DNA of 64,000 nt from Neisseria weixii (GTDB taxonomy: Bacteria > Pseudomonadota > Gammaproteobacteria > Burkholderiales > Neisseriaceae). Below the pieces are notes generated by a model that worked only from the letters and a program-made list of their open reading frames with translations, searched no databases and was not told where the DNA came from. Below, piece by piece: positions 57,354 through 64,000 of this stretch; the first letter of the stretch is position 1; every line of letters begins with the position of its first letter. The stretch is taken from assembly GCF_002327085.1 (NCBI RefSeq), contig NZ_CP023429.1:2346383-2410382 (forward strand), read 5' to 3'. The position numbers and the translations under genes are program-made.

Positions 57354-58070
57354 TTATTCAGACGGCTCATCCAAAGGTTGTTTGTATCGCACCGAAAAAC
57401 CGTCTTTATAACGCATATCGACATACGCCAAACGGTCGCTGTGCTTTTGCAGCAGACTTGGCCAAATTTCAGCAAAGAACTGCAGACGTTTGATTTCATG
57501 CTCGCGCCCTAAGCGCACGGTAATCCCGTTATCCAACACCACCGACCAAGCCGATCGAGGTGTATAAATCAGCTCTTGCACTTTTAAATCGCGCGCACCG
57601 AGAATGCCGGTAAATTCATTGTAATGTTTGACCATGTCTTTACCGGTACCAGGCTGGCCTTCGAAAACCGGCAAATCCTGTTCCAAGGTGGCTTGGAACA
57701 CATTGCCTTTGGTATCGACCAAACCTGATTTTTTCCATTGCGCAATGGCGATGCGCTCGGTCAGATGGATTTCAACCGTATCCGGCAAGCGACGGCGCAC
57801 CAAAGCCGAATCCACCCAAGGCAATTGTTGAAAAGCTTCTTGCGCAGCATTCATATCGGCACGGAAAATATTGCCGACTAAGTGTTTTTGCGCAATGGTT
57901 TGCAGATCTTTGTCATCAATATGGGTCAGCTTGCCTTCAATGGCGACCTGCTTGATGGGAAAGTGATTCGAATGATACACCCATGCCATGCCTGTGCCGA
58001 TGAGCAACAGCGCCGCCAACACACATAACCATCTTGTTAACCGCCCCAAGGCGCCGGCATCATCCCACAT
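57354..58070 (-). CDS. ftsQ: Cell division protein FtsQ
   Basis: FtsQ is a bitopic divisome protein. The 238-residue product has a short cytoplasmic tail, one span (LCVLAALLLIGTGMAWVY), the POTRA domain (FPIKQVAIEGKLTHIDDKDLQ) and a beta domain ending in a DUS-encoded DEPSE. It overlaps ddlB by 11 bases. Confidence 0.95.
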   Translation of the reverse strand: MWDDAGALGRLTRWLCVLAALLLIGTGMAWVYHSNHFPIKQVAIEGKLTHIDDKDLQTIAQKHLVGNIFRADMNAAQEAFQQLPWVDSALVRRRLPDTVEIHLTERIAIAQWKKSGLVDTKGNVFQATLEQDLPVFEGQPGTGKDMVKHYNEFTGILGARDLKVQELIYTPRSAWSVVLDNGITVRLGREHEIKRLQFFAEIWPSLLQKHSDRLAYVDMRYKDGFSVRYKQPLDEPSE

Positions 58071-58971
58071 GAGCAGTTTTCAAAATTTCAAGACATAAAT
58101 CGGCAAAATCCAAGCCGGTTTGGGCGGCGGATTTTGGTACCAAACTGTGACCGGTCATACCGGGCAGGGTATTGATTTCCAAAAGATACAGCTTACCGTC
58201 GTTATCTTTCAGAAAGTCAACGCGCACGCAGCCTTCCGCACCAATCGCCTGCGCCCCGCGTACAGCCAGCTCGCGCATCAAAGCTTCATCGCTTTCGCTC
58301 AAATCGGACGGGCATTGGTAAACGGTATCATCGCGCTGATATTTGGCTTCCCAGTCGTAAAACTCGGTTTGCGGAATGATGTGTATGCTTGGCAAACCGC
58401 GGTTGCCCAATACCGGACAAGAATACTCGCCGCCGCCGATAAAGCGCTCGGCAATAATCTCACCCTGCAAGTGTTTCAATTCTTCATAAACAGCTTTCAG
58501 ACGGCCTGTTTCTTTCACTTTTACCACACCGACGCTACTGCCTTCCGCCGCCGGTTTGACAAACATCGGTAAGCCTAAGGTTTTTTCAACGGCATCGAAA
58601 TCACTGTCATCACGCAATACGGCAAATTCCGGCACAGGTAAACCTAACGCTTGCCAAATCAGCTTGCAGCGGTATTTATCCATGCCAATGGCTGAGGCGG
58701 CCACGCCGCTGCCGGTATAAGGCATATTCATCAATTCCAATGCGCCTTGAATCGCACCGTCTTCACCGTAAGTGCCGTGTAAAATATTGAAGGCCGTCTG
58801 AAAACCTTGGGTTTTCAATTCGACCAACGGGGTTTCTTTCGGGTCAAACGCATGTGCATTAACACCTTTGCTTTTCAAAGCGGCCACAATAGCGGCACCG
58901 CTGTCTAAGGAAATGTCGCGTTCGGTTGAAAAACCGCCCATCAACACGGCTACTTTGCCAAAATTCTGCAT
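58060..58971 (-). CDS. ddlB: D-alanine-D-alanine ligase
   Basis: This ATP-grasp ligase makes the D-Ala-D-Ala dipeptide. It has 303 residues, VLMGGFSTERDISLDSG at the N terminus, HGTYGEDGAIQGALE, FVKPAAEGSSVGVVKV, and YLLEINTLPGMTGHSLVP as metal and substrate loop. In-frame DUS are present. Between murC and ftsQ in the dcw cluster. Confidence 0.97.
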   Translation of the reverse strand: MQNFGKVAVLMGGFSTERDISLDSGAAIVAALKSKGVNAHAFDPKETPLVELKTQGFQTAFNILHGTYGEDGAIQGALELMNMPYTGSGVAASAIGMDKYRCKLIWQALGLPVPEFAVLRDDSDFDAVEKTLGLPMFVKPAAEGSSVGVVKVKETGRLKAVYEELKHLQGEIIAERFIGGGEYSCPVLGNRGLPSIHIIPQTEFYDWEAKYQRDDTVYQCPSDLSESDEALMRELAVRGAQAIGAEGCVRVDFLKDNDGKLYLLEINTLPGMTGHSLVPKSAAQTGLDFADLCLEILKTAHVG

Positions 58972-59038
58972 ACTGCTTGTCTTTCTAATCTTTCAGACGG
59001 CCACTCTGTTGAGACGGCCTTTCCCATTATTATTGTTA

Positions 59039-60445
59039 TTATTGTTTGGTCGCATCCAACATGGCTTGCGGTACTTTATTGATACTGCCTGCCCCCATGG
59101 TCAGTACCACATCGCCATCTTGCAGCACATTCAGCAACATCTCCGGCAATTCAGCCACGTTTTCGCAATAAATCGGCTCCAGTTTACCCAATACACGAAT
59201 GGCACGCGCCAAGGCGCGCGAATCGGCCGCGGCAATCGGCTCCTCACCGGCAGCATAAACTTCGGTCAAAACCAGCGAATCAACAGTATTTAATACCTTA
59301 GTGAAATCTTCAAACAAATCGCGGGTACGCGTGTAGCGATGCGGCTGGAATGCCAACACCAAACGCTTATCGGGATACGCACCACGCGCGGCAGCCACCG
59401 TGGCAGCCATTTCTACCGGATGATGGCCGTAATCATCCACCAGCAAAGCTTTACCGCCTTTAGGCAACGCTACTTCACCATATTTCTGGAAGCGGCGGCC
59501 GACGCCGGCAAAGCCGAGCAAACCTTGTTGGATTGCTTCAACCGAAGCACCCACTTCCAAGGCCACGCCGATGGCGGCCAAAGAGTTCGATACATTATGG
59601 CGGCCCGGCATATTCAACACCGCTTCAAACGGCGCTTGCTCGTGGCCTTTCATGTTGACATGCACGGTAAATTTCATTTGTGCACCGACGTTTTCAATAT
59701 CGGTGGCGTAAATATCAGCAGTATCATCCAAGCCGTAAGTGGCAAACGGTTTGCTTACTTTCGGCACAATCGCGCGCACGTATTCGCTGTCGATACACAA
59801 AAACGCTTTACCGTAAAACGGCATGCGGTGGATAAAGTCAATAAAGGCCTGATGCAGCTTTTCCACGCTGTGGCCATAAGTATCCATGTGGTCTTCGTCA
59901 ATGTTGGTGACCACCGACATAATCGGCGTCAAGTGCAGAAAAGACGCATCCGATTCGTCCGCTTCGGCCACGATATATTCGCCCTGCCCCAAACGGGCAT
60001 TCGAGCCGGCCGCAGTAAGTTTGCCGCCGATCACGAAAGTCGGATCCAAACCAGCCGCAGCTAAAATCGAAGCAGTCAGACTGGTGGTGGTGGTTTTGCC
60101 GTGGGTACCCGCAATGGCGATACCGTCGCGGAAACGCATCAATTCCGCCAGCATGAGCGCACGCGGAATCACAGGAATATGTTGCTCATTAGCCGCCACC
60201 ACTTCAGGGTTATCGGCTTTTACGGCGGTAGAGGTCACCACCACATCGGCACCGTTAACGTGTTCGGCAGTATGACCGGGATAAACTTGGATACCCAAAG
60301 CCGACAAATGCTCAGTAGTAGCGTTTTTCGACTGATCGGAACCGGAAACCTTGAAACCCAAATTGTGCAAAACTTCAGCAATGCCGCACATTCCGACACC
60401 GCCGATGCCGACAAAGTGAATATTGGTTACTCGATTTTTCATCAT
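59039..60445 (-). CDS. murC: UDP-N-acetylmuramate-L-alanine ligase
   Basis: MurC adds L-Ala to UDP-MurNAc. It has 468 residues, [18 protein letters not shown] at the N terminus, ATP loop [27 protein letters not shown], and [14 protein letters not shown]. The 67 bases to ddlB hold two degenerate DUS. Confidence 0.98.
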   Translation of the reverse strand: MMKNRVTNIHFVGIGGVGMCGIAEVLHNLGFKVSGSDQSKNATTEHLSALGIQVYPGHTAEHVNGADVVVTSTAVKADNPEVVAANEQHIPVIPRALMLAELMRFRDGIAIAGTHGKTTTTSLTASILAAAGLDPTFVIGGKLTAAGSNARLGQGEYIVAEADESDASFLHLTPIMSVVTNIDEDHMDTYGHSVEKLHQAFIDFIHRMPFYGKAFLCIDSEYVRAIVPKVSKPFATYGLDDTADIYATDIENVGAQMKFTVHVNMKGHEQAPFEAVLNMPGRHNVSNSLAAIGVALEVGASVEAIQQGLLGFAGVGRRFQKYGEVALPKGGKALLVDDYGHHPVEMAATVAAARGAYPDKRLVLAFQPHRYTRTRDLFEDFTKVLNTVDSLVLTEVYAAGEEPIAAADSRALARAIRVLGKLEPIYCENVAELPEMLLNVLQDGDVVLTMGAGSINKVPQAMLDATKQ

Positions 60446-60547
60446 GATTTCTGTCCCGAAGTCGATTTTTACGTAAAACCGTTATTTTAAAGGGCTGTTG
60501 CGTTATGCGCTATCGTTTTATTGTAAAGGATGATTAACATAGCATGT

Positions 60548-60586
60548 CAGGCCGTCTGAAACTGCCCACGTTTTTCAGACGGCCTG
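60548..60586. terminator. DUS hairpin between murG and murC
   Basis: CAGGCCGTCTGAAAC and TTTTTCAGACGGCCTG around an 11-base loop. It lies inside the leftward dcw cluster and may only attenuate. Confidence 0.6.
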
Positions 60587-60596
60587 TTTAAACGAC

Positions 60597-61664
60597 TTAT
60601 CCCACCACATCAACCGCGGCCTGCGCCACATCATCGGCACTGTGCGGCAGAGCCAAAGTACGGGCTTGCTCTGCCCATTGCAAACATTGCCCACGCTTTA
60701 AACCACTCAACACTTCGGCCAGCTTTTCCGGCGTCAATTGCGGCTGCGGCAACAACAAACCGGCTTGCGCACGCACCATAAAACGGGCGTTGGCGGTTTG
60801 GTGGTCGTCCACCGCATGCGGATACGGCACCAACAACGCACCGACACCGGCAGCGGTCAGTTCAGCAATCGTCAGCGCGCCGGCGCGGCAAATTACCAAA
60901 TCGGCATCGCGATAAGCCGATACCATGTCGGTAATAAATTCCACACATTCGGCTTCTACACCCAAGGCATCGTAATCTGCCTGCAGGCTGCCCAATTTAT
61001 TGCGGCCGGACTGGTGATACATTTGCGGCCGCTGATGCTCAGGCAGCAAAGCCAGCGCTTTCGGCAAGGTTTGGTTCAAAATGTCCGCACCCAAGCTGCC
61101 ACCCATCACCAATATTTTCAGACGGCCTGCTCTATCAGCAAAGCGTTCGGCAGGGGTCGGCAAACGGGCAATATCCGCACGCACGGGATTGCCGACCAAA
61201 CCGTTTTCGTGTTCAAACGCTTTCGGGAACGCATACAGCACGCGTTTCGCCCAGCGTGACAATTGGCGGTTGGACAAGCCGGCCACCGCATTTTGCTCGT
61301 GAATCACAATCGGCACGCCACACAATTTGGCAGCGACGCCGCCCGGAAAGGTCACAAAACCGCCAAACCCAATCACGCAAGCGACACGGTGTTTTTTGAT
61401 GATGCGCTGCGCCGAACGAACGGTTTTAAACAATGTAAACGGCAAGATCAGCTTGCGTTTCAAACCATTGCCACGCACACCTTTAATCGCCAAGGTTTCC
61501 AACAAAATATCGTATTGCGGCACGATACGCGTTTCCATCGCGCCTTCGCTGCCCAGCCAAATCACATGATGACCGCGCACGCGCAATGAATCCGCCACAG
61601 CCAATGCCGGAAAAATATGGCCGCCGGTACCGCCGGCCATCAACATAAATGTCTTCCCGCCCAT
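60597..61664 (-). CDS. murG: UDP-GlcNAc:undecaprenyl-PP-MurNAc-pentapeptide transferase
   Basis: MurG makes lipid II on the inner face of the membrane. It has 355 residues, MLMAGGTGGHIFPALAVA as the first G loop, GFGGFVTFPGGVAA, HEQNAVAGLSNR, and CRAGALTIAELTAAGVGALL as the donor site. It starts 4 bases after ftsW. A DUS-derived GRLKIL is in frame. Confidence 0.98.
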   Translation of the reverse strand: MGGKTFMLMAGGTGGHIFPALAVADSLRVRGHHVIWLGSEGAMETRIVPQYDILLETLAIKGVRGNGLKRKLILPFTLFKTVRSAQRIIKKHRVACVIGFGGFVTFPGGVAAKLCGVPIVIHEQNAVAGLSNRQLSRWAKRVLYAFPKAFEHENGLVGNPVRADIARLPTPAERFADRAGRLKILVMGGSLGADILNQTLPKALALLPEHQRPQMYHQSGRNKLGSLQADYDALGVEAECVEFITDMVSAYRDADLVICRAGALTIAELTAAGVGALLVPYPHAVDDHQTANARFMVRAQAGLLLPQPQLTPEKLAEVLSGLKRGQCLQWAEQARTLALPHSADDVAQAAVDVVG

Positions 61665-61668
61665 TACT

Positions 61669-62826
61669 CTATCCTTCTATCTGATAACCGCGCATTTTTT
61701 GGCGGTTTTCATAATCAATCCGCAACAACAATGTCATGCAGACTAACATAATCACCACAGCCGAACCACCGTAAGACATCAACGGCAAGGTTAAGCCCTT
61801 GGTTGGTAGAATACCGATGTTAACACCGATATTAAAGAAACTCTGAATACCGATCCAAATGCCGATGCCGTTGGCCACATAGGCGCTGAAAATCAAATCC
61901 AAATCCCGCGCCTGCTTGCCGATGGAAAAAGCGCGCACCACCAGCCAGCCATAACAAAACACCAATACACACATGCCGAGAAAGCCGAATTCTTCACCAA
62001 TCACGGCAAAAATAAAGTCGGTATGCGCTTCAGGCAGGTAAAAGCGTTTTTCCAAACTTGCACCCAAGCCCACACCCAGCCATTCGCCACGCGCAATCGC
62101 CATTAAGGAATGAGTCAATTGATAGCCCTTGCCCAACGGATCTTCCCAAGGGTTCAGAAAGCCCGCCATCCGCGCCATACGGTAAGGTGCGGCCAAAATC
62201 AAAGCACCCATACCGATCAATACCATCACCACCATCATGGCAAAATATTTCCACGGGAAACCGGCCAAAAACAGCATTCCCATAATGATGCCGATAATCA
62301 CCACAAAAGAGCCGAAATCGGGTTGCGCCATAATTAAAATCAGGCCGGCCACCAACAGCGAGCCCGGTTTGATGATTTTTTTTACACTCTGCAACACCTC
62401 CGCCTTGCGCGTGAACAAACTGGCCAAATACAAAACCGCCGCCAATTTGAACATTTCGGTCGGTTGCAGATTAACCGGACCGATGTGAATCCAACGTGTA
62501 GCACCGTTAATCTCACGTCCCACGCCCAATACCACAATCAGCAATATCCCGCACAAGGCGAAATACCAAGGCATAAACTTTTTCCAAGCCGCCATCTTAA
62601 AAAGGGAAATGACGCCGCACACAATCACACCCAAGACGATAAAACCGGCCTGTTTGTACAAAAATGAAAACTGATCTCCGCCTTCAGCCGCCGCATACGC
62701 AATCGATGCCGAATAAATCATCAGCAGGCTGAATGCCGTCATCAGGATAATCATCCACAACAACGAAACATCGATTTTTTGGCCGCTGCGGACAATCTGG
62801 CGGTCGAGAATTTTAGATACATTCAT
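61669..62826 (-). CDS. ftsW: Septal peptidoglycan polymerase FtsW (SEDS)
   Basis: FtsW is the SEDS glycosyltransferase of division. It has 385 residues and about ten spans, with the SEDS landmarks REINGATRWIHIGPVNLQPTE, LMAQPDFGSFVVI, EAHTDFIFAVIGEEFGFLG and LPTKGLTLPLMSYGGSAVV. It is the dcw-cluster copy, hence FtsW and not RodA. Confidence 0.97.
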   Translation of the reverse strand: MNVSKILDRQIVRSGQKIDVSLLWMIILMTAFSLLMIYSASIAYAAAEGGDQFSFLYKQAGFIVLGVIVCGVISLFKMAAWKKFMPWYFALCGILLIVVLGVGREINGATRWIHIGPVNLQPTEMFKLAAVLYLASLFTRKAEVLQSVKKIIKPGSLLVAGLILIMAQPDFGSFVVIIGIIMGMLFLAGFPWKYFAMMVVMVLIGMGALILAAPYRMARMAGFLNPWEDPLGKGYQLTHSLMAIARGEWLGVGLGASLEKRFYLPEAHTDFIFAVIGEEFGFLGMCVLVFCYGWLVVRAFSIGKQARDLDLIFSAYVANGIGIWIGIQSFFNIGVNIGILPTKGLTLPLMSYGGSAVVIMLVCMTLLLRIDYENRQKMRGYQIEG

Positions 62827-62860
62827 GATAGGAAACAGTCATTACAGCTTGAATAAAGCG

Positions 62861-62893
62861 TTCAGACGGCCTGACACATTCAGGCCGTCTGAA
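62861..62893. repeat. Inverted DUS pair between murD and ftsW
   Basis: TTCAGACGGCCTGA and TCAGGCCGTCTGAA with a 5-base centre. A further DUS lies at about 62938, overlapping the murD end. Confidence 0.7.
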
Positions 62894-62947
62894 CAAAGAT
62901 TACGTTGTTTATGAATCATTATTTCAGTTTTGACGTTTTCAGACGGC

Positions 62948-64000
62948 CTACAAAGCCTGAAACGCTTCAATAAACACTTCTGCCCGATGCGCGTAGCCGG
63001 TGAACATATCAAAGCTGGCGCAAGCCGGGCTCAACAACACCACATCACCCGCTTCGGCTCGGGCATAGGCCGTCTGAACCGCTTCTTGCAAAGTGGCACA
63101 ATCGGTCATCGTCACGCCGCAATCGGCCAAATCGCGGCGAATCAACGGTGCATCTTCACCAATCAGCAGCACGCCTTTGGCCTTGCCTGCCAACACATTT
63201 TTCAGCGGTGAAAAATCCTGTCCTTTGCCTATACCGCCCAAAATCACCCACAGCGGATTTTGCAAACCGGCAATCGCGGCGGCGGTAGCACCGACATTGG
63301 TGCCTTTGCTGTCGTCGATAAACATCACGCCGTTTTTCTCACCGATTTTTTCCACACGGTGCGGCAAGCCTTGGAAGGTTTTAACGTGTCCCAATAAAGC
63401 TTCGCGCGGCAAACCGATGGCTTCGCACAAAGCCACCGCCGCCAGCACGTTGGCCGCATTATGCAGGCCTTGCAGCGGAATATCGGCCGTTGTCAGCAAA
63501 TCATCGCTGCCGTGTTTCAGACGGCCTGTTTCACGTTCCAGCCAATAATCGGCGGGGCATTCAATCGAAAACCATTTCACCTCACACCCGGCCCGTTTCA
63601 TGGCACGGCAAAACACATCGTCTGCATTCAATACCTGCACACCTTCGCCACGGAAAATTTTGTCTTTGGCATGGGCGTAATCGAGCAAATCGTCGTAGCG
63701 GTCGAGATGGTCTTCGGAAATGTTTAAAACCGTCGCCGCACTCGGACGCAGGTTTTCGGTGTTTTCCAACTGGAAGCTGGATAATTCCAATACCCATACA
63801 TCGGCTTTTTTACCTTCGCGCTGCAACTCAGCTTCCAAAACCGGTGTACCGATGTTGCCCGCAATCACGGTGTCTAAGCCGCATTTGATGCACAAATAGC
63901 CAACCAAGCTGGTAACGGTGGTTTTGCCGTTGCTGCCGGTGATGGCGATGACTTTGTCGCCGCGCTCGTTCAACACGCCGGCCAATATTTCAATGTCGCC
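62948..64000 (-). CDS. murD: UDP-MurNAc-L-Ala-D-Glu ligase, partial
   Basis: MurD adds D-Glu to UDP-MurNAc-L-Ala. The C-terminal three quarters are present and the frame stays open at the window edge. ATP loop [16 protein letters not shown], then [47 protein letters not shown] and [12 protein letters not shown] are all standard. In-frame DUS encode GRLKHG. First visible gene of the leftward dcw cluster. Confidence 0.97.
   Translation of the reverse strand, partial: GDIEILAGVLNERGDKVIAITGSNGKTTVTSLVGYLCIKCGLDTVIAGNIGTPVLEAELQREGKKADVWVLELSSFQLENTENLRPSAATVLNISEDHLDRYDDLLDYAHAKDKIFRGEGVQVLNADDVFCRAMKRAGCEVKWFSIECPADYWLERETGRLKHGSDDLLTTADIPLQGLHNAANVLAAVALCEAIGLPREALLGHVKTFQGLPHRVEKIGEKNGVMFIDDSKGTNVGATAAAIAGLQNPLWVILGGIGKGQDFSPLKNVLAGKAKGVLLIGEDAPLIRRDLADCGVTMTDCATLQEAVQTAYARAEAGDVVLLSPACASFDMFTGYAHRAEVFIEAFQAL

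Overview
Organism. The window is chromosomal DNA of a Neisseriaceae bacterium, most likely a commensal Neisseria. It is saturated with the neisserial DNA uptake sequence GCCGTCTGAA, nearly always with AG in front (AG-DUS dialect). Inverted DUS pairs serve as terminators after many genes. Several genes have their closest known relatives in Neisseria: Slam, the NadR/FarR regulator, PilF/PilG/PilD and the cell-division/cell-wall cluster. I cannot name the species.

Layout. 1-9.7 kb: ribF (partial), ileS, lspA, ispH, yacG and coaE, with a Slam gene and a large surface-lipoprotein gene lying between ileS and lspA. 9.7-13.6 kb: type IV pilus biogenesis (pilD, pilG, pilF). 13.9-17.1 kb: tRNA-Phe, a YIP1-family membrane protein, groEL and groES. 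17.4-27.4 kb: a siderophore ABC transporter (binding protein, two permeases, ATPase and an FmdE-like protein) with five biotin genes (bioA, F, G, C, D) placed inside it. 27.4-31.4 kb: a YchJ-type protein, rnfB, a small hypothetical, gap and a ParE/PaaA-type toxin-antitoxin pair. 31.6-46.1 kb: uvrD, an OsmC-like protein, a His-rich protein, a small MscS channel, oligopeptidase A, an AI-2E family permease, a possible broken bacteriocin/immunity pair, an aromatic amino acid permease, a YhiN-type flavoprotein, gmhB, plsC, a YgjP-type metalloprotease and a lipocalin. 46.1-54.5 kb: cytochrome c peroxidase, gpsA, zapA, 6S RNA, rplM-rpsI, a stress membrane protein, a broken thioredoxin-like gene, nadR-hpaC, a META-like lipoprotein and murU. 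54.6-64 kb: the leftward dcw cluster murD (partial)-ftsW-murG-murC-ddlB-ftsQ-ftsA-ftsZ.

How they work together. Large parts are housekeeping: peptidoglycan precursor synthesis and septation, pilus assembly, protein folding, phospholipid and LPS-heptose steps. The accessory content centres on metal/haem or siderophore acquisition (Slam with its lipoprotein, the ABC importer), biotin synthesis, and sensing of 4-hydroxyphenylacetate (NadR with its neighbour HpaC).

Sequence quality. About a dozen genes carry frameshifts, most of them explained by one missing base in a short homopolymer. They include the essential genes lspA and groEL. I read most of these as consensus errors in the assembly, not true gene loss, and have annotated the repaired span of each gene.
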